Shown here piece after piece: positions 25,161-33,290 of a DNA stretch of 64,000 bases. The stretch is from Planctobacterium sp965279005 (GTDB lineage: Bacteria > Pseudomonadota > Gammaproteobacteria > Enterobacterales > Alteromonadaceae). The notes under the pieces are model-generated. The model saw only the letters and a program-made list of their open reading frames with translations. It had not been told where the DNA came from and ran no database searches. The translations under genes and the position numbers were made by a program. Every line of letters starts with the position of its first letter. The first letter of the stretch is position 1. Where the stretch lies: NCBI GenBank assembly GCA_965279005.1, contig CBDIHK010000029.1:620001-684000 (forward strand), given 5' to 3'.

Positions 25161-26048
25161 CTACCAGTATTTTGGTATGCCGTCTTTATCCCAAAGTCCC
25201 CAATAGGCACCCACATCGCCTTCTGCGCCGACTTTCCACGCCTCGTCAAATGACGCGAAGTAGAACATATCAACGCCTTCGTCCTCTACCCAGTTGCAGG
25301 CATTGAGGAAATAGCGAACGGCGTTTTCAAAACTGGGGTGGGCAGCACCTTCATCTGAACCCATGTTTGGCCAGCCGGTTTCGCTGATCACAACCTGCTT
25401 GCCTTTGCCAGCAGCCTGGGCACGGCGGTACATGTCTTTCATGTAAACCAATGAGTGCTCCGCTGGGTAACCTTCCCAGAAGGGATAACAGTTGGCAAAA
25501 ATCACATCACAGGCATCAGATACCATTGGATGGTCTTCAAACTCGTAGTAGGCGTCTACGTAACCCACAGGAACACCTGGGGCAAAGGCTTTGGCACGCG
25601 CCAAGAAGTCGCATAATTGCTCTGGTGTCAATTCGCCGCGCAATAGCACTTCATTGCCCACGCCAAGCATATCCACAAACCCGGCTTCAGCCAGTTTCTC
25701 TGCACCTTGCATTTCTTTTTCGTTTAGCTCGGCATCACCATCCAACCAAACACCAACCAGTGTCTTTAGACCGAATTCACGGGCGATAACAGGAATCCTT
25801 TCGTTGCCATCGGTACAAGAAAAGGTGCGGATCCAACTAACGTAGGGCGCGATGATGGCCAATCGCTCCCTGATTTGCTCGTCAGAAATGTGGTCGCCCG
25901 GACTTTGTCCTTCAACATAGGAGCTGAAGCTAATACCGTGAATTTTATTCTTAAGCACTTTCGCAACCATTTCTTTTAGCTGCTCAGTATCTAAGCCTGA
26001 GATGTCGATGCCAGATAGTGGCCTTTTTTGATAAATGGAACGTGACAT
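25161..26048 (-). CDS. GH17 beta-1,3-glucan hydrolase, cytoplasmic (middle gene)
   Basis: A 295-residue GH17 TIM-barrel protein, no signal peptide. Catalytic glutamates are in LGVGNEVLLRG and VVISETGWPN, and FYFASFDEAWK marks the end of the barrel. It differs enough from the neighbouring GH17 (24154-25074) to be an older paralogue, perhaps with a different chain-length or exo/endo preference. It starts 2 bases after the phosphorylase stop, its GGAG site lying inside the phosphorylase's last codons, so translation is coupled to it. Confidence 0.92.
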   Translation of the reverse strand: MSRSIYQKRPLSGIDISGLDTEQLKEMVAKVLKNKIHGISFSSYVEGQSPGDHISDEQIRERLAIIAPYVSWIRTFSCTDGNERIPVIAREFGLKTLVGVWLDGDAELNEKEMQGAEKLAEAGFVDMLGVGNEVLLRGELTPEQLCDFLARAKAFAPGVPVGYVDAYYEFEDHPMVSDACDVIFANCYPFWEGYPAEHSLVYMKDMYRRAQAAGKGKQVVISETGWPNMGSDEGAAHPSFENAVRYFLNACNWVEDEGVDMFYFASFDEAWKVGAEGDVGAYWGLWDKDGIPKYW

Positions 26049-26050
26049 GT

Positions 26051-29000
26051 TTAAGCTCCTAGCAATAGTTGGTCAGTTGATAATGTGATTTCAATTCGTT
26101 GTAACTTGCCATCGCGGCTGAATAAGTGCTGCGCTTCATCGCTCGCCAGCCTCAATGCTTCGCGGCTAGTTTGGCTACCGTCTTGCCAATGCAAGGTAAT
26201 TTGTGAACCGCCTGTATCAGATAGTTGATACACAATAGGTGTCTGGCACCAGGTAAAGCCCAGTGAACCAGATGGCAAGTCCAGGGTTTGCCACTGCTCA
26301 GCAACATCGAGGTAGCAGAAGGTATGTTCTGCGGTGCTAAATTCTTGTGCCCTGAGCAGCGCTGGCTTGAAGCTAACTTCACCGCCTGCAACGCGGATCC
26401 CCAATTCCATGAACCGGGCAATCAATTCTTCTTTTACCTGTCCCGTCATACCAGGCTGTTGGGCACCTGCATGCTTGGGGGTATGTGAATATGGGTCGGT
26501 TGGGAAGGCACCGTATTGGGCAGGTGTTTTATTAAAGCCAATACCTGCGCGCACCCGGTAATAAAGGTAACCCAGTCTACTGGCTAGCTCTGCATCAGCG
26601 TCGGACTCGACTGCGTTGAAAAAGTTTTCACCCGTCGCCAACAACAACTTGGACACCATATGCCAGTAGATGCAGCCTAGACCTTCAAAGCCAAACATGC
26701 CGCCAGAACGGCCAGTGAAGGCTTGGTGGTTAAATACAGACTCATACAAGTCCAGTGCCGCCTGTTTTTCTGACGCATCAATGTCGCTACTGATAGCATC
26801 AATGCGATCGGCCAAGTCAGCGCCATTGACAATGCTGCTATTGAAGCGCAAGTCACCAGACGGATCTTGTTGCAACAACCGGGTATCGCCATCAGCCAAC
26901 ATGCTTGCGAACAATGGAATTTGTTTTGCTTTATCTGCTGGTATTTTGTTTTTATCCAAAAATGGCACCTGGGCGCGATCCGGGTACAGCATAAAGGTGT
27001 CTTGGTCAGCGCGATAAATATCGCTATCAAACAGTTTTTCCAACACATCAACTGCCAGCTCTGGTGCAACATTACCCGTACTAAGGGCAGAAACCTGACC
27101 TTCAAGCATCGGATATAAGTTATCCACATGGCATTCTTGGCCGTCGGTCTTTAGCAAGTTGTAAGCGTGGTAAAGGCCATTGTCAGCGCGGTTGGTTGCA
27201 ATACAGTGATCTATCGCCACCATTGCGTCGTCCAACATGGTAGTTAACTTAGACACTGCGGTTGCGGTTTTGCCGCTAAAACCAGCTTTGTAAACACTGT
27301 CCCGATAGTGGCTAGATGCCATGCCCAATGCCTGCAATACGGTGAAACGCAATGAGGCAGTCACCTTTTCCCCTTTAAGCTTGGGTTTTAAATCCGCCAA
27401 CACACCAGCAGTACTATCCAACCAGGTGGCGATTTCAGAAGACAGGTTGAAATCGCCTGTCTCTGACTTGAGCAAGTCTTGCATAAAGGCCACATAGCGG
27501 CGCATATAATACAAGGTCACCATCGACAGACCTTGGCCAACTAGTGCGTTGTTGGCGTCGTTCCATTCAGGGCGCTGGGTGTTTAACCAAATACCACCGT
27601 CTAACACTAGGTTGCCCAATTTAGCCAAAAGGGGCACAACAAGTTTTTCCAGCAAATTGACTTGGTAAACTTTGCCGTCGGCATCAAGCAACATCTTGCC
27701 GTCAGATCCCATGTCAGCAACACGCTGGTCAATCAATTCCGACAGGTCGTCATCGTAGTAAACCGTGTCTTTGGCATCTTGCAACAACTGTTCGAATGGC
27801 TTGATCCGGTATGGCACATTGGCATAACAGAAGATATCGCTGTGCAACAATTCATCCAGTTTCGATGGGCTGAATTGGTTGGCCACTTCAAGTAATTTCA
27901 ACAGATAAATGATCTGGTGATCACCCCAGTAACCGATATAGCTCCAAGGGTCGTCGGGTTCTTCCACTTCCCAGTCGATACCTTGTTTGGTAATACGGTA
28001 GGGGTTGTAACCGTCAACTGTAGAGGCATTAACAAACTTAGCCACCATACCGTCTATAAATTCGGGGAAACTCCAGGACAATGCCTCCCAGTTCTGGAAG
28101 ATGTCGCGCCAGTTACCCTGGTAAGACAACAAACTATTGCCCTGCTCATCTTTCAAGTTGATGGCAAATTGGTTCCAAGGTCGGCTTGGATCACCATGGC
28201 GTCGGCCAAAGGTTATGGGTAGATATTCTTGGATCAAACGTTGTAATTGCGGATCACCATTTACCGTTGCAGCAGCGAGCAATTCACTGTACTGAAGGGT
28301 CTCAGCCAAACCATTAAGAAAGTCTTGGTTCGCTTGGTATACTCCAGCATTGAACATCTTAATGGTCTTGACCAAATCGTCACGGGTAACCAAGTATTGT
28401 TGGTCAAAAATACCGCCGCGCAGCACGTTATATAGTGCATTGGCATAATGGTGCTGGTATACCGCTTCTTCCGCAGTGGCTTGGAAGCCGTCACTTGCCG
28501 CCATGATCCGCGCAAGTCGATCGCTACCATCATTAATGGACGCAATCAAACGCTGTTGTAAACCATCGGCATCGCTGGCCAAGGCTTGGATCTTATCGAC
28601 CACTTTCGCTTGGCTGAGGTCAATATCAGTGACAATACGCCAATCCTGGTTTGCAGCAGGCGCAAGCACAGCTGCAAAGTTGACCAAGTAAGCACCGCGG
28701 ATACCGCGGGTATACTGTTTAGGCTCCAACGCCAGTCCAGCCCGGAAGCGATGGATTTGGGAGGCATCCAATATCACTTCGTAGTTTTCCAAGCCCAAAG
28801 GAAAACAAATATTGGCATCCAAGGACTCACAGGGCGCGGCACGGTCGGTGATACCTGAGTACAGGGTGTACATAGCTAGGCCGTCTTCACCGGTCAATTC
28901 AGTCCATTTGTAGGCGTCTACTAAGTTACTGGAATTGGTTTGGGTAAAGCGCGGTGTGCCCGCTGGTAGTATATTTTGCAGGCCATCTAACACTGCGACA

Positions 29001-29488
29001 TTGGCAGGATCTGAGCCATTGTTTATTAATTCACAGTGGCGGGAAAAACCAAACTCTGATGAGGTTTCCCAGGTATAGCGGAAAGTAAGGCCAAGGTCTT
29101 GGTTCACTTCTTCAAACGCGATCTTATTGCCAAGGGTTGTGCGGTACAAGTTGCGCACAACCTGGAATTTTCCATAGTGTTCAGCGTTGAAGGGTTCCCA
29201 AACATTCACTTGGTCGGCTTTAACGACACGAACCAAGGTTTTAGGGCCCGTATGTAAATTGCTCTCGTGGATGCGATCTACTGGTACATAAGGGAATAAG
29301 GCTGTTTCTGGTGACACTCTACCCGCAGTAAGCCCGCCCGTGGACGATACAAATAACCAATGGTCGTCTGGCGAGATCAAGCTCACAAAGAAGGGCGGCA
29401 TCTTGTCGACATCATAGATGGCGTAATAGCGCTCGCCACCTAAACTGACAAACTCACCTTTTGGTTGAGCATTTATAGCGGTGTTCAT
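26051..29488 (-). CDS. GH149-like beta-1,3-glucan phosphorylase (GH94 relative)
   Basis: A 1145-residue cytoplasmic protein. The ATG at 29488 (MNTAINAQPKGEF) is chosen over a GTG at 29503. The N-terminal beta-sandwich (LSLGG-type start, WLFVSSTGGLTAGRVSPETA) and the (alpha/alpha)6 barrel region (GRSGGMFGFEGLGCIYWHMV) resemble the cellobiose-phosphorylase clan. The great length and the two GH17 partners fit GH149, whose known members reversibly phosphorolyse beta-1,3-oligoglucans to glucose-1-phosphate. Family assignment is by resemblance and context; GH94 or GH161 are alternatives. First gene of a leftward operon, divergent from the GH16-TonB-receptor operon. Confidence 0.82.
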   Translation of the reverse strand: MNTAINAQPKGEFVSLGGERYYAIYDVDKMPPFFVSLISPDDHWLFVSSTGGLTAGRVSPETALFPYVPVDRIHESNLHTGPKTLVRVVKADQVNVWEPFNAEHYGKFQVVRNLYRTTLGNKIAFEEVNQDLGLTFRYTWETSSEFGFSRHCELINNGSDPANVAVLDGLQNILPAGTPRFTQTNSSNLVDAYKWTELTGEDGLAMYTLYSGITDRAAPCESLDANICFPLGLENYEVILDASQIHRFRAGLALEPKQYTRGIRGAYLVNFAAVLAPAANQDWRIVTDIDLSQAKVVDKIQALASDADGLQQRLIASINDGSDRLARIMAASDGFQATAEEAVYQHHYANALYNVLRGGIFDQQYLVTRDDLVKTIKMFNAGVYQANQDFLNGLAETLQYSELLAAATVNGDPQLQRLIQEYLPITFGRRHGDPSRPWNQFAINLKDEQGNSLLSYQGNWRDIFQNWEALSWSFPEFIDGMVAKFVNASTVDGYNPYRITKQGIDWEVEEPDDPWSYIGYWGDHQIIYLLKLLEVANQFSPSKLDELLHSDIFCYANVPYRIKPFEQLLQDAKDTVYYDDDLSELIDQRVADMGSDGKMLLDADGKVYQVNLLEKLVVPLLAKLGNLVLDGGIWLNTQRPEWNDANNALVGQGLSMVTLYYMRRYVAFMQDLLKSETGDFNLSSEIATWLDSTAGVLADLKPKLKGEKVTASLRFTVLQALGMASSHYRDSVYKAGFSGKTATAVSKLTTMLDDAMVAIDHCIATNRADNGLYHAYNLLKTDGQECHVDNLYPMLEGQVSALSTGNVAPELAVDVLEKLFDSDIYRADQDTFMLYPDRAQVPFLDKNKIPADKAKQIPLFASMLADGDTRLLQQDPSGDLRFNSSIVNGADLADRIDAISSDIDASEKQAALDLYESVFNHQAFTGRSGGMFGFEGLGCIYWHMVSKLLLATGENFFNAVESDADAELASRLGYLYYRVRAGIGFNKTPAQYGAFPTDPYSHTPKHAGAQQPGMTGQVKEELIARFMELGIRVAGGEVSFKPALLRAQEFSTAEHTFCYLDVAEQWQTLDLPSGSLGFTWCQTPIVYQLSDTGGSQITLHWQDGSQTSREALRLASDEAQHLFSRDGKLQRIEITLSTDQLLLGA

Positions 29489-29983
29489 AACAATTAATTC
29501 CACGGCAGAAAGTTGAAATCATTAATGTGGCTGGAACTTAATTCAGATTAAAACAAGCGCAATCTAAACAAGCCAAGGCGGACTTTGTTTGCGGTTAATC
29601 GTGCATTAGGGGGCGCGGGACCTGGATGCAAAACGGTTATTGTTAGGTTCGTGAATTATGTTTAATAAACTGGGGTTTACGGCAATTGTGTTTATTTTTT
29701 AATCAGACAAATGTGTGCAAATTTTGACTCCACAATGAGATGGGGAGTTAACAAAAACCTAACAAGTCGCTAATGGTTCAGTCCAGTTTGTCCTATCTAT
29801 CTCCCTCGAAATACCATCTCAACGCATTTGCCACGATTTTTAAGATCAACCTCATTAACCTCTGTGTTACAGAAAATTTCCCTGTTTTTAACAGTCGCCG
29901 ACAGCAACCTGGCCCTCAATCATGTGTTGCTGCTGGTAACCCATAAGGAACAACACAATTGGACATGCTTTTCGGAGAACAAC
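29489..29983. other. 495-base divergent control region of the beta-glucan locus
   Basis: Lies between the leftward phosphorylase operon and the rightward GH16 lipoprotein. An open frame extends upstream from the GH16 start to 29828 but its residues look random, so it is treated as non-coding. AT-rich stretches suit divergent promoters, but no operator could be assigned with confidence. No local regulator gene flanks it. Confidence 0.45.
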
Positions 29984-32900
29984 ATGCTTAGTAATCGTGC
30001 CCCCGGGATTAAGCGGTTAACCGCGCTTTCCCTTCTATCCGCAGGATTGTTTAGCTGTGGTGGTGGTGACACCACCAATACAGTAATCGATCCAACAATC
30101 GCTGCGCCACCAGTCGCAGTGGCAGACCAGCCTGAAAGTGATTGGGAACTGGTTTGGAGCGATGAGTTTGACGGCAGTGCCATCGACCTCAACAAATGGA
30201 CTCACGAAGTGGACTGCCAAGGCGGCGGCAACAATGAGAAGCAGTGCTACACTGAAGATCCTAGGAACTCGTTCGTAGCCGACGGCATGCTCAATATCGT
30301 CGCCATCCCAACCCCAGAAGACGCTAGCCTCCCCCTCCCCTACACTTCCGCACGACTAAATACTAAATACAAAGGCGACTTTACCTACGGCCGTATTGAA
30401 ATGCGCGCCAAGATGCCCGAAGGGCAAGGTAGCTGGCCAGCGTTCTGGATGTTGCCAACTGATGAAGTCTACGGTGGCTGGCCGAAATCAGGCGAAATTG
30501 ACATCCTAGAAACAGTCAACCTAAAAGCTGCAACTAACGATGGCGGAATTGAAGGTTACATCCATGGTACATTGCACTATGGTAACGACTGGCCAAACAA
30601 TGTCAGTTCTGGCAAAGCCTTCTTGCCAGAAACTAACCCAGCAGATGGTTTCCACAACTATGCCATTGAGTGGCAAGAAGGTGAAATCCGTTGGTACTTC
30701 GATGGCTACCTTTACGCCACCCAGCGCAAATCAGAGGTACGCACACTAGGCGATGGCACGCCAGTTGGACTATCCCACCGGGGTTGGTATGTACCACAGT
30801 TTAATCCAATCACAGGTGAAGAAGAAAATATCTACACCAATGCGCCATATGACCAAGATTTCCACCTTATTTTGAACGTTGCGGTAGGCGGTGATTGGCC
30901 TGAAAACGTAAACGAACTTGGCATAGACGCTGAAGCTTTTGCCAACGGTGGCCAGTCAATGCAGGTTGATTGGGTACGCGTGTACGAGTGTTCAAGCGAC
31001 CCAGTTACTGGTGCGGGCTGTGAAACTGTTCGCCCAGGTTATGATTCCGAGGAAGACGCATTGGTAGAAGGCGCTGCACCGGTACCAACCCCACCAGCAC
31101 CACCCTCCGTCGACGCCGTTACCATCTTCGCTGATGAAGTCGCTGACAACTGGCGCCTATGGGATTGCTGTGGCGGTACCGAGCCTGAAATCGTAATGGA
31201 TGATCCGGCCTATGGTGCAGTAGCAGAATTCCAGATCCTCAACAACGACGGTACTGTGCTTGGCTTCTTCAACCGTGATTCTGGTGGTCCACCCCTTGAT
31301 GCATCACCTTCCCTAACCACGGGTAGCCTGCGCTTTGATATGAAAGTTGTGAATGATACTGCAACGCCTACAACCTGGTTACTAAAAGTAGAAGCCTTTG
31401 GTAATACTTCGTTTGCTGAAGTACCACTAAATACTAGCCTTGAAGGCGCAGACCCAGTGGTTGGCGAGTGGCAAAGCTACACCTTCCCACTATCGGCATT
31501 GGCTGACGCGGGCTTGGATGTCAGCGGTATAGACGTCATTATGATATTCCCTGCGTGGCAAACCGGTGAAGGCGCAATCTACCGCGTTGACAACCTGAAA
31601 GTTGGACCAGAAGACGGCGGGCAGACCTTCCCAGAGCTAGTGCTGTTCGAAGATACCGCTAACCCTGAATGGCCATTGTGGGATTGCTGTGGTGGCACTA
31701 CGCCAGCTGAAGTAATGGACGATGAAGAACACGGTACTGTGGCTGAATTCTCTATCGAAAACAATGACGGTACGGTACTTGGCTTCTTCGGCCGCGATAA
31801 TGGCGTCTTCGATGCCTCAGCCCTGCTATCCGAAGGTGTGTTTGAGTTTGAAATGAAGGTGGTTAGCCCACCAGCAGACACCACTTGGTTAATCAAGCTA
31901 GAAGCCCATGGCAATACTTCATTCGCTGAAGTACCATTGACCACCAGCACCCAAGGCGTAGCTCCTGTGACTGGCGAATGGCAAACCTACACCTTCCCAT
32001 TATCAGATTTGGCTGATGCTGGATTGGATGTGAGTGGCATCGACGTAGTGATGATCTTCCCAGCTTGGGCAACCGGTGCTGGCGCTATCTACCGCGTCGA
32101 CAACGCTAAGATCTACAACCCGAATGCCTCTTCTGGCGGTGCCACAGGACCTCTACTTGAAGTCTTCGCCGACAACGCAAATGAAGGCTGGCCAATGTGG
32201 GATTGCTGTGGTGGCACTACACCAACTGTTGAAATGGCAGATGAGCCTTACGGTTCTGTTGCCCAGTTCGAAATCTTGAACAACGACGGCACCGTGCTTG
32301 GCTTCAATAGCCGTGACGTTGGCGCTCCGTTTGATGCAAGCAGCATTATTTCTACCGGCGTATTCCGCTTTGATATGAAAGTGGTTAACCCACCAGCAGA
32401 TACCACTTGGTTGATAAAACTTGAAGCCTTTGGCAATACTTCATTTGCTGAAGTGCCGCTAACTACTAGCCAAGAAGGCATGGCGCCGGTCACAGGTGAG
32501 TGGCAGTCCTATACCTTCAGCTTGTTGGATTTAGCAGACGCTGGCTTGGATGTAAGCGGCATTGACGTCATCATGATCTTCCCAGCATGGCAGACTGGTG
32601 CCGGTGCTATCTACCAGGTTGACAATGTCTATATTGGCAACCCTGCGGACATTGCGGGCGGTAATAGCGGCGGTGGCAACATGGCTAACGCTGCACTAAC
32701 CTTGTTCGCTGACCAAGCCAACGAAATGTGGCCACTGTGGGACTGCTGCGGCGGTACTACTCCAACAGTAGAAACCGACGACGCTGCCCATGGTGCGGTC
32801 GCTGAATTCCAAATCTTGAACAACGACGGCACAGTACTTGGCTTTGATGGCCGCTCAGCCGGCTCAACATTTGACGCTTCACCATACGTTGCTGCGGGCA

Positions 32901-33190
32901 AATTCCAGTTTGAAATGAAAGTGGTCAACCCACCTAGTGGCGAAACCACTTGGTTGCTGAAGATTGAAGCCAACGGCAATACCTCATTTGCTGAAGTTCC
33001 GCTTAACACCAGCAACGAAGGCATGGATCCTGTTGTTGGTGAATGGCAAACCTACACCTTTGATTTACTCGCATTACTCGATGCTGGACTGGATGTCAGC
33101 GGTATCGATGTCGTCATGGTCTTCCCGGCCTGGCAGACAGGCGAAGGCGCAATCTATCGCCTAGACAATGTGGTTTTCTTGGAAAACTAG
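29984..33190 (+). CDS. GH16 laminarinase-type lipoprotein with four tandem C-terminal modules
   Basis: A 1068-residue protein. The ATG at 29984 follows GGAGAA and opens a lipoprotein signal with lipobox LFSC and a GGGD linker, pointing to the outer membrane. The GH16 domain (about residues 50-340) has the catalytic SGEIDILETVN (ExDxxE) and VWSDEFDGS at its start. A Pro-rich linker (PVPTPPAPPS) leads to four tandem repeats of about 165 residues (31118-33187), each with WDCCGGT, NNDGTVLGF, GNTSFAEVPL, AGLDVSGIDV and GAIY-VDN. The repeats look like beta-sandwich glycan-binding modules, which is inference. First gene of the rightward locus, upstream of the TonB receptor. Expected to cut beta-1,3-glucan at the cell surface. 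Confidence 0.93.
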   Translation: MLSNRAPGIKRLTALSLLSAGLFSCGGGDTTNTVIDPTIAAPPVAVADQPESDWELVWSDEFDGSAIDLNKWTHEVDCQGGGNNEKQCYTEDPRNSFVADGMLNIVAIPTPEDASLPLPYTSARLNTKYKGDFTYGRIEMRAKMPEGQGSWPAFWMLPTDEVYGGWPKSGEIDILETVNLKAATNDGGIEGYIHGTLHYGNDWPNNVSSGKAFLPETNPADGFHNYAIEWQEGEIRWYFDGYLYATQRKSEVRTLGDGTPVGLSHRGWYVPQFNPITGEEENIYTNAPYDQDFHLILNVAVGGDWPENVNELGIDAEAFANGGQSMQVDWVRVYECSSDPVTGAGCETVRPGYDSEEDALVEGAAPVPTPPAPPSVDAVTIFADEVADNWRLWDCCGGTEPEIVMDDPAYGAVAEFQILNNDGTVLGFFNRDSGGPPLDASPSLTTGSLRFDMKVVNDTATPTTWLLKVEAFGNTSFAEVPLNTSLEGADPVVGEWQSYTFPLSALADAGLDVSGIDVIMIFPAWQTGEGAIYRVDNLKVGPEDGGQTFPELVLFEDTANPEWPLWDCCGGTTPAEVMDDEEHGTVAEFSIENNDGTVLGFFGRDNGVFDASALLSEGVFEFEMKVVSPPADTTWLIKLEAHGNTSFAEVPLTTSTQGVAPVTGEWQTYTFPLSDLADAGLDVSGIDVVMIFPAWATGAGAIYRVDNAKIYNPNASSGGATGPLLEVFADNANEGWPMWDCCGGTTPTVEMADEPYGSVAQFEILNNDGTVLGFNSRDVGAPFDASSIISTGVFRFDMKVVNPPADTTWLIKLEAFGNTSFAEVPLTTSQEGMAPVTGEWQSYTFSLLDLADAGLDVSGIDVIMIFPAWQTGAGAIYQVDNVYIGNPADIAGGNSGGGNMANAALTLFADQANEMWPLWDCCGGTTPTVETDDAAHGAVAEFQILNNDGTVLGFDGRSAGSTFDASPYVAAGKFQFEMKVVNPPSGETTWLLKIEANGNTSFAEVPLNTSNEGMDPVVGEWQTYTFDLLALLDAGLDVSGIDVVMVFPAWQTGEGAIYRLDNVVFLEN
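31118..33187 (+). repeat. Four tandem repeats (about 520 bp each) inside the GH16 gene
   Basis: Units begin near 31118, 31636, 32152 and 32692. They share long near-identical stretches at protein level and recognisable identity at DNA level (for example GGATTGCTGTGGTGGCACTA-like starts), indicating recent duplication. Each unit has a conserved vicinal Cys pair (DCC). Linkers vary in length and are Gly/Ser-rich before units 3 and 4. Confidence 0.9.
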
Positions 33191-33215
33191 GGATTAACGT
33201 TAACTAATGCGAGGT

Positions 33216-33260
33216 GACAACCTGGTACCCATAGCCACAGCGCTAGCCAGGTTGTCTTTA
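33216..33260 (+). terminator. Hairpin between GH16 and TonB-receptor genes
   Basis: GACAACCTGG (33216-33225) and CCAGGTTGTC (33247-33256) form a perfect 10-bp stem followed by TTTA. The weak T-run suggests partial termination or mRNA stabilisation, separating expression of the GH16 lipoprotein from the receptor. Confidence 0.55.
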
Positions 33261-33290
33261 GCACACAAGATTAAAAAAAGTGGGACGATT

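Noticed and set aside
26051..29488. Reading the long phosphorylase as a cellobiose phosphorylase (GH94)
   Set aside because: It is much longer than typical GH94 enzymes of about 800 residues and is linked to two GH17 genes; GH149 fits better, though this needs a profile search.
29828..29983. N-terminal extension of the GH16 frame by 52 codons
   Set aside because: The extension starts at a TTG and precedes a perfect lipoprotein signal with its own ribosome-binding site at 29984; its residues look like translated intergenic DNA.
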